Below are positions 31,509 to 42,511 of a DNA stretch of 64,000 bases, in pieces. The notes beneath the pieces were generated by a model, which saw nothing but the letters and a program-made list of their open reading frames with translations, made no database searches and had not been told where the DNA came from. A program made the translations under genes and the position numbers. The first letter of the stretch is position 1. Each line of letters starts with the position of its first letter. Where the stretch lies: contig NC_053392.1 of NCBI RefSeq assembly GCF_905171765.1, positions 396,766,119 to 396,830,118 on the forward strand, read 5' to 3'. This DNA comes from Bufo bufo. Its lineage: Eukaryota; Chordata; Amphibia; Anura; Bufonidae.

Positions 31509-33712
31509 CCCCTTAAGGACTTAGGACATACCGGTACGCCATGTTTGCTGAGTCCTTAAGGACCCAGGACGTACCGGTACGTCCTGTGTAGTTTTGATCA
31601 CTGCCGCACGGCCGGCAATGATCGGAACGGGGTGCCTGTTGAAATCATTCAGCAGGCACCCTGTGACAATGCCTAGGGGGGCATTGCCGATCGCTACAAA
31701 CCGCTACAAACCGCAGGTCAATTCAGACCTGCGGTTTGTAGCGCTTATGCAAGTTTCTGATCCCTGGTCATCAGACCCACTGGATCTTCAAGAACCAAGT
31801 GGGTCTGGGTAAAAAAAAAAAGTAAAAAAGTAAAAAAATGTAAAAATTTAAAAAACACATTTATCCCTGATTAAAAAATAAAAATAAAATTCCCTACACA
31901 TGTTATATATCACCGCGTCCATAACGACCCGATCTATAAAACGGTCATGTTACATTTCCCGCATGGTGAACGCCATAAAAAATTTTGCCCACCTTACTTC
32001 CCAAAAAAGGTAATAAAAGTGATCAAAAAAGTCGTATGTATGCCAAAATAGTACCATTCAAACTGTAGTCTCATCCCGCAAAAAATTAGCCCCTACATGA
32101 GACAATGGCCCAAAAAATAAAAAAAAATATGGCTCTCAGACTATGGAGACACTAAAAAAAGGTTTTTGGGGTTTCAAAAATGATATTATTGTGTAAAACT
32201 TAAAAAAAAAAAAAAAATGTAAACATATTAGGTATCCCTGCGTCCATAACAGCCTGCTCTATAAAAATAGCACATGATCTAATCTGTCAGATGAACGTTG
32301 TAAATAATAAAAAATAAAAACGGTGCCAAAACAGGTATTTTTGGGCTAATTTTCCATTTTAATCCATTTTTTCCCGTAACAAAGCAAGGGTTAACAGCCA
32401 AAGAAAAACTCTATATTTATTGCCCTGATTCTTTAGTTTACAGAAACACCCCATATGTGGTCGTAAACCTCTGTACGGGCACACGGCAGGGCGCAGAAGG
32501 AAAGGAATGCAATATGGATTTTGGAAGGCAGTTTTTGCTGGACTTGTTTTTTGACACCATGTCCCATTTGAAACCCCCCTGATGCACCCCTAGAGTAGAA
32601 ACTAGTAAAAGTGACCCCATTTAGGAAACTGCACCCCTCAAGGTATTCAAAACTGATTTTACAAACTTTGTTAACCCTTTAAGTGTTCCACAAGAGTCAA
32701 TGGCAAATGGAGATGAAATTTCAGAATTTCAATTTTTTGTTACTTTGCTTCACAAAAAGTGTAATATAGAGCAACCAAAAATCATATGTACCCTAAAATC
32801 GTACCAAAAAAACTGCCACGGGTCACGTTTTTGGAGTTTCTACTCTAGGGGTGCATCAGGGGGCTTCAAATGGGACATGGTGTAAATAAACCAGTCCAGC
32901 GAAATCTGCCTTCCAAAAACCACATGGCGTTCCTTTCCCTCTACGCCCTGACGTGGGGCCGTACAGTGGTGTACGACCACATATCGGGTGTGTCTGTAAA
33001 CCGCAGAGTCAGGGCGATAAATATAGTTTTGTTTGGCTGTTAACCCTTGCTTTGTTAGTGGAAAAAATGGATTTAAATGGAAAATTTGACAAAAAATTGA
33101 AATTCTGAAATTTCATCTCCATTTGCCATCAACTCTTGGGGAACACCTAAAGGGTTAATAATGTTTGTAAAATCAGTTTTGAATAACTTGAGAGGTGTAG
33201 TTTCTAGAATGGGGTCACTTTTGGGTGGTTTCTATTATGTAAGCCTCACAAAGTGACTTCAGACCTGAACTGGTCCCTAAAAAGTGGGTTTTTGAAAATT
33301 TCAGAAAATTTTCAAGATTTGCATCTAAACTTCTAAGCCTTGTAACGTCCCCAAAAAATAAAATGGCATTCCCAAAATGTTCCAAACATGAAGTAGACAT
33401 ATGGGGAATGTAAACTAATAGCTATTTTTGGAGGTATTACTATGTATTATAGAAGTAGAGAAATTGAAACTTGGAAATTTGCAAATTTTTAAAAAATTTT
33501 GGTAAATTTGGTATTTTTTATAAATAAAAATGATTTTTTTTTTACTCCATTTTACCAGTGTTATGAAGTACAATATGTGACGAAAAAACAATCTCAGAAT
33601 GGCCTGGATAAGTCAAAGCGTTTTAAAGTTATCATCACATAAAGTGACACTGGTCAGATTTGCAAAAAATGGCCAAGTCCTTAAGGTGAAATAGGGCTGA
33701 GTCCTTAAGGGG
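31509..33712. mobile_element. TTAA-flanked palindromic (piggyBac-like) non-autonomous element
   Basis: TTAA at 31505-31508 and 33713-33716. The termini are perfect over CCCCTTAAGGAC and reverse. A hairpin ladder occupies 31566-31807. The central part is a large palindrome: about 32370-32600 (heme of words gggttaacagccaa, ccccatatgtggtcgt, ccatgtcccatttgaa) is repeated inverted at about 32830-33065. No coding frame is supported. The right TTAA is shared with the next MITE. Confidence 0.85.
31566..31807. other. Hairpin ladder near the left end
   Basis: It begins with the 20-bp self-complementary AGGACGTACCGGTACGTCCT (31566-31585). Then 31596-31606 pairs with 31613-31623 (one mismatch), 31630-31643 with 31648-31661 (one G-U), 31668-31673 with 31680-31685, 31702-31719 with 31726-31743 (18 bp perfect) and 31772-31781 with 31798-31807 (10 bp perfect). 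Confidence 0.85.
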
Positions 33713-33716
33713 TTAA

Positions 33717-34146
33717 AGGGGTTCTGCACTTTGTTTTAACTGATAATCTATCCTCTGGATAGATCATCAGCTTCTGATCGGCGGGGGTTTGACACCCGGG
33801 ACCCCCGCCGATCAGCTGCTTGAGAAGGCAGCGGCTCTACAGTAGCACCGCGGCCTTCTCACTGTTTACCGCCGGCCCACTGACGTCACGACTAGTATCA
33901 ACTAGCGTGGGCAGGGCTAAGCTGTGTTCACTTGAATGGAGCTTAGCCCCGCCCATGCTAGTTGATACTAGTCGTGACGTCAGTGGGCCGGCGGTAAACA
34001 GTGGGAAGGTCGCAGCGCTACTGGAGCGCCGCTGCCTTCTCAACTAGTTGATCGGCAGAGGTCCCGGGTGTCGGACCCCGGCCAATCAGAAGCTGATGAT
34101 CTATCCAGAGGATAGATCATCAGTTAAAACAAAGTGCAGAACCCCT
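33717..34146. mobile_element. T2-like palindromic MITE abutting the previous element
   Basis: TTAA at 33713-33716 and 34147-34150. Termini AGGGGTTCTGCACTTTG and reverse. Arms of about 200 bp are nearly identical inverted copies around 33935. TGACGTCA occurs in both arms (33891-33898 and 33975-33982). The left TTAA is also the right target duplication of the element at 31509-33712. A second, internally deleted copy is at 23090-23319. Confidence 0.9.
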
Positions 34147-34150
34147 TTAA

Positions 34151-34663
34151 AGAAACAGGACGCGTGTAGCTCCTACAAGGTGCAACTGAAGCTGTCGCCG
34201 CCTGCGACAGTGCAGGAAAGCGGGCTCGGAGCCTGCAGGGGAGAAGAGAAGCCTTGTGTGCAGTTCGACTGAGGTACATAGCAGGATGCACTGCATGCTG
34301 GCGGCTGCCAGCTGCCATTGTTACAGTCAGTATAGCACCAGAGGAGGTAGTATTTAATGTAGGTTCCTGTCCTAAAGAGATTGTGTTGTCGTTGGTGGAC
34401 AAGCACAAATAATCCCTGTGTCTCCTCCTTTCACACAAGTGCCTAGGTATCATGCCTTTAGAATATGAATTTCCATTACTGCATTGATGGCATTGCATGC
34501 TCCAGAGAAATATTTCCCTGACAGTAAAAACCTACATATTCAGTGTTCCTGAATGTAGATTATATCACTATCAATTATATGTTCTAAACATAGTATATCA
34601 CTTATTAGCGGTCTGTATATGGGGACAGCAGGGAACACACAGATCATATGTTCTTTGCTAACC
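34151..34663. other. Unexplained segment, GC-rich at first
   Basis: The first 150 bp are GC-rich (gctgtcgccgcctgcgacag forms a small hairpin), the remainder AT-rich. I find no repeat terminus and no matching sequence elsewhere in the window. It may be original host DNA or the tail of the chromovirus flank. No supported coding frame. Confidence 0.45.
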
Positions 34664-34666
34664 TAA

Positions 34667-34941
34667 GGGTGGGTTCACACTAGTGTTATGGAGTCCGTTA
34701 TTGCTTTCTGTTATAATAGGGTTATAATTTGTCGACAGGACTTTGTTTTCCGTCTTGGATAATGGGACCCAGACGGATCCGTTATGTTTTCCCATAGACT
34801 TCTATTAGGACGGAGCAAAACGGAATGCCTTTTAAAGGCTTCCGTTTTGCATTCCATCCTATGGATTCTGTTATGTTCCGTTATAACCCTGTTATAACGG
34901 AAAGCCATAACGGACTCCATAACGCTAGTGTGAACCCACCC
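34667..34941. mobile_element. Harbinger-like MITE, TAA target duplication
   Basis: TAA at 34664-34666 and 34942-34944. The termini GGGTGGGTTCACACTAG and the right reverse GGGTGGGTTCACACTAGC agree, and the inner arms (gttatggagtccgttat and ataacggactccataac) continue the palindrome. A 3-bp TAA duplication fits PIF/Harbinger. Confidence 0.85.
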
Positions 34942-34944
34942 TAA

Positions 34945-35289
34945 GCCCCATTCTGAATGGGAGTTAGCTGTTCATTCATTAATTCTTTTGTGTACCGCAA
35001 CATAACTGTACATCAAAGTGAGGGCTAAAGTTGCACGTCTCGACATACAGTTACATTGTGGGGATAGCATGCTGACAGCAATTGTGCCCATGCCACAGCA
35101 GACCATATAAGATGCACCTAGGATTTTGAGGAGGAAAATAAGAAAAATATATTTTCCATCAGACCTCAGAACAGACCCCCAAATCAGACCCCAAAATCAG
35201 ATCCCCAAGCTCCATCGGCCTGTTTTCAAAAAGTTGCTGAAGAGATAAAAACATCAAAAATTACATCTGTATAAAAAACAGAGTTTATT
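34945..35289. other. No gene recognised
   Basis: Short stretch between two elements, without a supported frame or repeat border. Confidence 0.5.
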
Positions 35290-35659
35290 TTAACCCCTTC
35301 CTGATGCAGCGATTTTGTGTTTTTGCGTTTTAGTCTTTCGCTCCCTGCTTTCCCTGAGCCATAACTTTTTTATTTTTCCATTCACATAGCCGCATGAGGA
35401 CTTTTTTTTTGCAGGCCACCATTTAATATGGCATACAATGTAGAGGGAAGCTAAAAAAAAATGCAATTCTGCCACAGTTTCATGGGTTTTGTTTTTACGG
35501 CATTCACTATGCAAGGAAACGGACTTGTGCTCTTCATTCACCAGGTAAGTATGATTACGGCAATACCACACTTGTATAGTTTTTCCTGCGTTTTAATACA
35601 AAAAAATATATATTAACTTTTTTTCTTGTCATCACAGTATTCTTTTTTATAGTTATGTT

Positions 35660-37600
35660 CAGTGGCGTAGCATGGGTTGCCAGCCAAGTATTGCGCCCCC
35701 CCCCCCCCCCCCAAACTTGTGGCCATGCTCGTTTTTACAGAAAATGTAGTAGATATCACTTTCAGTCATATGTAACACCACAGATAGTACAGATAATGTA
35801 GTAGATGGGTGTGAACCCCCAGAATGCAGAACACGTACAGTGTGACCTGAAGTCTGGGGCCAGGCTGCTACAGTGTGGGCCAAATTCTATATCCACCCTC
35901 CCATCACTACAGAACATACAGGGTAATACAGCGCCCCATACATCTTATATCCAGTGACTACTTTTCCATGATCCTCTTATCTTCTGGACAAATCATCCTA
36001 CCACCTTAGTACTGTGCAGCTCTGCTCCCCAATATTATACTGCTGAAAAAGATAAACCCCCTGATAATACTAGTACCACACAGATAATGCCCTCTTCAAT
36101 AATTATTGGCACACAGTGCCCTAAAATAACTGCGCTCAGCAAATAGTGCCCCTGACACTAATAGTGGAAACATAACGGCCCTCAAAAATAATTGTGGTAA
36201 GCTGACACTGTGCCAAGGTGCCCCCACAGTAATAGTGCTCCCAAAAGTCCCACCAATAGTAATAATTCTCTGCTAGTGCACACATGGTAGTAATAGTGCT
36301 CCTACAGTGCCCCCAACATGTCCCCACTGTGCCCCAAAAGCAATAATGCTCTCATAGTGCCCATACTAGTAATCATGTTCCCCATAGACCCCCAGTAGTA
36401 ATAAAGCCCACCATAATGCCCCCCAGTAGTAATATTTCTCCTTATAATGTGAGAGCACAATAAATGTCCCCTTATAATGTGTGCCAGTGCAAAAAATACC
36501 CCCTTTTAATGCCCCTTGTTGAGCTAATGTCCCCATAATCTGCCAGTATAAAATACCCCATCTAGTGCCCCCAGTAAATGCCCCCATAGTGCTCCTCTCC
36601 CCCGTTCCTCCTAGTGCTCCCCATAATGTACCAGTATAAAATGCCCCATATATGATGCCCCAGTAGATGCCCTCAGTGTCCCCTATAATCTGCAAGTATA
36701 AAATACCCCTTCTTAGTGCCCCCCGTAGATGACCCCATAGTACTCCTCTCCCCCTTCCCTATAGTACCCACTATAATGTGTCCCAGTATAAAATGCCTCT
36801 ATATAGAGCCCCCCATATAAAATACCCCTTATTTGTGGCCTCAGTAGAAGCCCCATAGTGTAACTTTCCCCCCTTCCCCTATATAAAATACCCCTTTTTT
36901 GTGGCCTCAGTAGATGCCCCCATAGTGCCACCCAATAATGTGCCAGTAAAAAGTGCCCCCATAGATGCCCCCACAGTGCTCCCCAATAATGGGCCAGTAA
37001 GAAGTGCCCCCATAGATGCTCCCACAGTGCCCCCCAATAATGTGCCAGTAAGTGCCCCCATAGATACCTTCCAATAATGTGCCAGTAAGAAGTGCCCCCC
37101 ATAGATCCCCCCAATTATGTGCTAGTAAGAAGTGCCCCCCAATCATGTGCCAGTAAGAAGTGCCCCCCAATCATGTGCTAGTAACAAGTGCCTCCACAGC
37201 GCTCCTCTCCTGTATTGTACCATATAAAAAAAATAAACACCTATACCCACCTCCATCAGGCTGGCAGCGATGCGATGCAGGTCTCTTCCGGCCTCTGTCC
37301 CGCGCTGTGCGGCTCAGGCAGCACAAGCCTGCACCAGCCTCTGATAGGCACTAGGCCTGCAACCTGTCAGAGGAATGGGGAAGGGAGACCCCTCTCCCCT
37401 GCCCCGCAGCATCCATCTGTATGGTGACTATGAAGACAATGAGCGCTCATCTCCCTGTGCCCTGCCGCCACCCTCCACTTGTCACCAAGGCCGCGCCACC
37501 TGAGGCGATCGCCTGACCTCACCTAATTGGCAGTGCGGCCCTGCTGGCGCCCCCTGCAATTTTGCGCCCGGGGCAACGGCCCCGCCACGCTACGCCACTG
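35660..37600. mobile_element. hAT-type MITE with 8-bp target duplication
   Basis: GTTATGTT at 35652-35659 and GTTATGTC at 37601-37608 form the 8-bp duplication with one difference. The termini CAGTGGCGTAGCATGGG and the right reverse CAGTGGCGTAGCGTGGC agree. A run of about 16 C (35697-35712) is near the left end. The interior is a degenerate minisatellite; no transposase is present. Confidence 0.9.
35890..37200. repeat. Degenerate minisatellite inside the hAT MITE
   Basis: Words such as agtgcccccatagatgcccc and caataatgtgccagtaagaa recur, densest at 36900-37190 with a period of about 50-60 bp. On the minus strand this yields long repetitive frames (36366-37170) rich in TGTLLGGT or HYWGALWGH words, which are not proteins. 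Confidence 0.85.
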
Positions 37601-37881
37601 GTTATGTCTACGGAGATGTGAGAGTGCTCATTTTTTAGGGTGATCTGTAGGTTTTGCTAATACCATTTTAGGGTGTATATGACTTTTTGATCACTTTTTA
37701 TAAAAAAAAGCGCATGGAATACGTTTTTTTAATATTTTAATAGTAAGGGTGTTTACGGACGCAGCAATGCATACAGTATGATGTTATTTTTTTTCATTGT
37801 TTATTTTTATTTTGGTGAAAGGGAGGTGATTTGAATTTTTATAATTTTTTAACTTTTTTATTTCCCCAAGTGGACTCCAAC

Positions 37882-38099
37882 TTGCAATCATAAGATTGCA
37901 AATTATATAGAATAATGGAATTTTCTCCATTATTCTATACAGAAATAGGTATATTACAGTTCAGTGCTGCCACCTGCTGGCCTGAACTGTAATATACAAG
38001 TACTGAGCCTGGAAACCTAGTACAGGCTCAGGCTCATTACATGCATAGCTTTCCCCGATCGGGGGAAAACGCTCCTGCTCCGGAAACACGCGTTTCCGG
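37882..38099. other. Hairpin ladder in the outer element
   Basis: Pairs: 37882-37889 with 37894-37901; 37906-37919 with 37926-37939 (14 bp perfect); 37949-37964 with 37982-37997 (16 bp perfect); 38003-38011 with 38023-38031; TTTCCCC with GGGGAAA within 38050-38068; 38080-38087 with 38092-38099. Confidence 0.85.
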
Positions 38100-39128
38100 G
38101 TTTTAGCACTCTCAGAGGCCGTGGTCACATTTGACCGGCTCCAAAGCAGTCGCCATCTTTAAAGACCTGACAAAAAATCCAAATGGGATGCAATTGGGGG
38201 AAAATGTGGTAAAAATGGCCTGTTCCCATCATTCTCTGGGTCAGTGCGATTACAGTAATACCACATGTCCATAGTTTTTCTTGTGCATTAATACATTTTT
38301 TTATTTTACATCGCCATATTCTGACCTTGATAACTTTTTTATATTTCGTCTATAGAGTTGTGTGAGGGCTTATTTTTGGTGGGGCGATCTGTAACTTTTA
38401 TTGATACCATTTTGGAGTGTGTATGTCTTTTTGATCTGTCTGTTTATTCAATTATTTTGGGAAGGTGAAACAAGTATTTTAATCCCTTAAGGACCCTGGG
38501 ATTTTTCATTTTTGCGTTTTTGTTTTTCACTCCCCGCTTTCCCATAGTCCTAACTTTTTTATTTTTCCATTCACATAGCCTTATGAGGGCTTATTTTTTG
38601 CGGGACAAGTTGTACTTTGCATACCATGTAGTAGGGAGCGGGGAAAAAATCCAAATGGGGTAGAATTGGGGAAAAAAGCAATTCTGATAAAGGTTTAGAT
38701 TTTTTTTCTTACATTGTACACTATGTGGTAAAATTGACCTGTTATCTTCATTCTCCAGGTCAGTACGGTTCCAACGATACCACACCTGTATAATTTTTCT
38801 TGCGTTTTAATACTAAAAATAAAATTAAAACCTTTGAGGAAATATTTTTTTTTTTCATAACCATATTCTGACCCCTATAACTTTTTTGTAGCTATGTGTA
38901 CGGGCTGTGTGAGGGCTAATTTTTTGCGGGACAATCTTTTCTTTTCAGTGATACCAATTTTAAGTGTGTGCGACTTTTTGATCACTTTTTCTAAAAAAAT
39001 AATTGGGTAGTTGAAGTGACAAAAAATTGCAAATTGGCTGTTTTTATATTTTAATAGTATGGGCATTTTTGCACGCGATGATGCCCATGATGTTTATTTT
39101 TTTTATTGGTTAAGTATTTTTATTTTAA

Positions 39129-39531
39129 AGGGCTTCTGTCACCCCCAAAACACATAATATATTTTTTTTGGGCTTGTTAAAATCCTTATTTAACTACTAT
39201 TCCCTATATAGGGATCTTACCTTTGTCTGTGGCTTCTTTTCCTTAAAAAACTATCTTTTAAAATATGCAAATCACTTCACTACCAGCAAGTAGGGCGTCT
39301 ACTTGCTGGTAGCCGCCGCAAAAAACCGCCCCCTCCTCCTGTTGATTGACAGGGCCAGCGAGCGCTCTCCTCCTCCGGCTGGCCCTGTCATCATTTCAAA
39401 TCCCGAGCCTGTCTTCATTCGGCGCAGGCGCTCTGAGAGAAGGAGGCTCGCCTCCTCAGCACTCCCTCAGTGCGCCTGCGCCGATGACGTCACCGAAAGA
39501 GAAGATGTGTTTTGGGGGTGACAGAAGCCCT
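39129..39531. mobile_element. T2-like MITE, TTAA duplication
   Basis: TTAA at 39125-39128 and 39532-39535. Termini AGGGCTTCTGTCACCCCCAA with a perfect reverse on the right. Inner part GC-rich, with TGCGCCTGCGCC and TGACGTCA (39485-39492). The small frames at 39303-39549 arise from the GC-rich core. Confidence 0.95.
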
Positions 39532-39759
39532 TTAAGGAAAGGGGGTTGATTTGAACTTTTAGGTTTTTGAATTTTTTTATTTTTGTAAAAACTTTCTTTT
39601 ACTTTTTTTTAAACTTTTTTTAGGTCACCTTGGGTGACAATAACTGCCAATCATTCGATTGCCCATAGTATTCAGTGATGGCTATATAGCCATCATTGAA
39701 GACTTCATTTGCACTATATCAATACAAGGCTGCCACCTAGTGGCCTGTATTGATATATA

Positions 39760-41380
39760 CAGTCATGTGAAAAAATTAGGACACCCTTTGAAAGCATGTG
39801 GTTTTTTGTAACATTTTTAATAAATGGTTATTTCATCTCCGTTTCAACAATACAGAGAGATTAAAGTAATCCAACTAAACAAAGAAAACTGAAGAAAAGT
39901 CTTTTCAAGATCTTCTGTAAATGTCATTCTACAAAAATGCCTATTCTAACTGAGGAAAAAGATAGGACACCCTCACATGTATTCCCTCTTAAATTGGCTC
40001 AGATCTCACACAGGTATATCACACCAGGTGCACATAATTAGTAGATCGTTACTCTGCATGTTGAATGAGGCTTGCCCTATTTAAACCTCAGACATTTAGT
40101 TTGGTGTGCTCCTGACTGTTGAAGTGAGAGTGAGCACCATGGTGAGAGCAAAAGAGCTGTCAGAGGACTTCAGAAAAAAGATTGTAGCAGCCTATGAGTC
40201 TGGGAAGGGATTTAAAAAGATCTCAAAAGATTTTGAAATCAGCCATTCCACTGTCCGGAAGATAGTCTACAAGTGGAGGGCGTTCAAAACAACTGCCAAC
40301 ATGCCCAGGACTGGTCGCCCCAGCAAGTTCACCCCAAGAGCAGACCGCAAGATGCTAAAAGAGGTATCCAAAAACCCTAAAGTGTCATCTCGAGAACTAC
40401 AGCAGGCTCTGGCTACTGTTGATGTAGAAGTACATGCCTCTACAATCAGAAAGAGACTGTACAAGTTTAACTTGCATGGGAGGTGTGCAAGGAGGAAACC
40501 TTTGCTTTCCAAGAGAAACATCGAGGCCAGACTGACATTTGCCAGCGATAAAGTTGACAAAGACCAGGACTTCTGGAATAATGTTCTTTGGACAGATGAG
40601 TCCAAAATTGAATTATTTGGACACAACAGCAGAGGACATGTTTGGCGTAAACCAAACACAGCATTCCAAGAAAAGAACCTCATACCAACTGTGAAGCATG
40701 GAGGTGGAAGTGTCATGGTTTGGGGCTGCTTTGCTGCAGCAGGACCTGGTCAGCTCACCATCATAGAATCCACGATGAATTCTACTGTGTATCAGAAGGT
40801 GCTTGAAGAACATGTGAGACCATCAGTTAGAAAATTAAAGCTGAAGCGGAACTAGACCATGCAACATGACAATGACCCAAAACATACTAGTAAATCAACC
40901 AAAGATTGGCTGAAAAAGAAGAAATGGAGAGTCCTGGAATGGCCAAGTCAAAGTCCAGATTTGAATCCCATTGAGATGCTGTGGGGTGACTTGAAAAGGG
41001 CTGTACGCGCAAGAAACCCCTCAAACATCTCACAGCTGAAAAAGTTCTGCATTGAGGAGTGGGGTAAAATTTCCTCAGACCGATGTCGAAGACTGGTAGA
41101 TGGCTACAAGAACCGTCTCACTGCAGTTATTTCAGCCAAAGGAGGTAACACTCGCTATTAGGGGCAAGGGTGTCCTATCTTTTTCCTCAGTTAGAATAGG
41201 CATTTTTGTAGAATGACATTTACAGAAGATCTTGAAAAGACTTTTCTTCAGTTTTCTTTGTTTAGTCGGATTACTTTAATCTCTCTGTATTGTTGAAACG
41301 GAGATGAAATAACCATTTATTAAAAATGTTACAAAAAACCACATGCTTTCAAAGGGTGTCCTAATTTTTTCACATGACTG
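39760..41380 (+). mobile_element. Tc1-like transposon C, very young, 214-bp terminal repeats
   Basis: TA flanks at 39758-39759 and 41381-41382. The terminal inverted repeats 39760-39973 and 41167-41380 were compared base by base and differ at one position (ccaact against ccgact). The start CAGTCATGTGAAAAAATTAG and an inner GATAGGACACCCT give the IR/DR layout. The near identity of the arms points to a recent insertion. Confidence 0.95.
40139..41161 (+). pseudogene. Tc1 transposase C, complete except for one nonsense codon
   Basis: The ATG at 40139 (MVRAKELSEDFRKKIVAAYE) is chosen over the in-frame GTG at 40106 because it fits the family start. The frame would give 340 residues. Parts in order: helix-turn-helix region, GRPSKFTPRADRKM linker, second DNA-binding region, LWTDESKIELFG (first Asp), [26 protein letters not shown] (second Asp) and [12 protein letters not shown] (Glu), ending GGNTRY. 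One in-frame TAG at 40853-40855, just before [10 protein letters not shown], splits the frame; a tryptophan TGG is the likely original codon. The frame is the same on both sides. Confidence 0.95.
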
Positions 41381-41660
41381 TACATCTAATTGACTCTGAA
41401 GCCTGCTTGAGGCTTCGATCAATTAGTGCAAGGTAACAGGTTCCCCGATCTCAGCCGAGGAAAGTTGTTACCGGACTGTAAGCACGCGACTTCCGGTTCC
41501 AATCTGCGCAGATGCCGTTGTCACATTTGACCGCGGCATCTGAAGGGTAAGATGTATGCGATCAGCCAGAAATCGCATACATGTGCCGCGGGTCTGTGCC
41601 GCCATGTTTAGGGATCGGACCCATGACGTACAGCCACATCATAGGTCCTTAAAGGGTTAA

Positions 41661-42511
41661 ACAACTTCTACTTATATTTATGCTGTTTAAAAGTCCCCCT
41701 AGTGTGTCCATACAGCAGTTTATAGCCATATACAGCGGGTTGCTGTAGTGCCCTGGAGCAAGAGTTCTTTTGACTATGGACATTTGCCCTTATTCTTACT
41801 TTTGCAACCTATTTAACCATTTGTGAGATGGAAACAATGCGTGACTGCAATAATAATACCAAAAAAACCACAAAGGGGACATACATTACAAATAATAGCT
41901 TTAATACACAATAATTAATTACAAACAATTAATACATAAATTGATAAAATATAGCAGCAATGCAAGTAAGTGCTGCGACAAGCAGCTCACCTGCTGTACC
42001 TAAGAAATACAGATCCCCACAACCTACAAATTGCTCACTTCAATGGTCAGTGAAGAGGCACTAGTAGCTGTAATATCCCAAGGAAGTTCAAAAATCGACC
42101 TAAGTATCCTATATGTTGAATGCCACTATAGAGCTCATACATAGGCCCCAACTGTGGATATCTAAGTAAATAAACAAACAAAGGATATAGTATTATATTG
42201 AAAAAATACCTTGGTGAACAGCCAGTAAAGGGATCGGACCTCTGGACAGCAGGGAGCACACCCCGACGCACGTTTCGCTACCGAAAGGGGCCTCATCTTA
42301 CTATGCAAAGCCATGAACTACGTCAACTTTGAAGGGTTAACTTGCACTATGATTTATGCTACAGTATGGTGTGCTCAATACTGTTTCATAATGTTGAACT
42401 ACATTTATATGTAATACTAGCAGAAGGACCCGGCTTCGCGCGGGTATATTTAATCTATTTAATTTAATGTTTGTGTATGTCATTAAAAGATATCGACAGT
42501 ATCCACTATGA
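41661..42511 (-). other. Penelope-type terminal fragment and flanking DNA
   Basis: No protein-coding frame. The segment 42050-42310, read on the minus strand, ends in the hammerhead-like motif described separately and resembles a Penelope terminal region. At 42425-42450 a GC hairpin CCCGGCTTCGCGCGGG is seen, a phrase known from dispersed repeats of many animals. Confidence 0.5.
42258..42304 (-). ncRNA. Hammerhead-ribozyme-like motif of Penelope type
   Basis: The minus strand reads GATGAG, a stem-loop GCCCC-TTTC-GGTAGC, then GCGAAAC, a four-base spacer and GTC. This is the order of the conserved hammerhead core (CUGAUGAG, stem II, GAAA, short stem III, GUC) reported in terminal repeats of Penelope-like elements. 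The first two core bases read AA instead of CU, and stem II has a mismatch, so cleavage activity is doubtful. Confidence 0.55.

Larger units (their letters stand above)
35294..41656. mobile_element. Nest of TTAA-flanked palindromic elements
   Basis: The outer left TTAA is at 35290-35293 followed by CCCCTTCCTGATGCAGCG; the outer right TTAA is at 41657-41660, preceded by the reverse of CCCTTTAAGGACC. A second start TTAA-TCCCTTAAGGACC at 38479-38482 fits the right end better, so an inner element 38483-41656 was probably inserted into, or joined to, an outer one of 35294-38478. Insertions inside: a hAT MITE (35660-37600), a T2 MITE (39129-39531) and Tc1 copy C (39760-41380). None of the host element sequence codes for protein. 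Confidence 0.65.
38483..41656. mobile_element. Inner TTAA-flanked element, host of Tc1 copy C
   Basis: TTAA at 38479-38482 and 41657-41660; termini CCCTTAAGGACC and, reversed, CCCTTTAAGGACC. Hairpins surround the Tc1 insertion point: caatacaaggctgccacc / cctgtattg left of it, and ctaattgac...caattag plus ggtaaca...tgttacc right of it (41390-41475). Confidence 0.65.

Noticed and set aside
35697..35712. Run of about 16 C (possible i-motif or quadruplex)
   Set aside because: A single homopolymer run does not give the four-tract pattern, and its length may be an assembly or sequencing artefact.
36366..37170. Long minus-strand frames rich in Gly, Trp, His and Tyr repeats
   Set aside because: They arise from the agtgcccccata-type minisatellite; the frame shifts freely between units and no domain is seen.
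42425..42450. CCCGGCTTCGCGCGGG hairpin
   Set aside because: The phrase is known from dispersed repeats of many animals; alone it does not define an RNA gene or regulator here.
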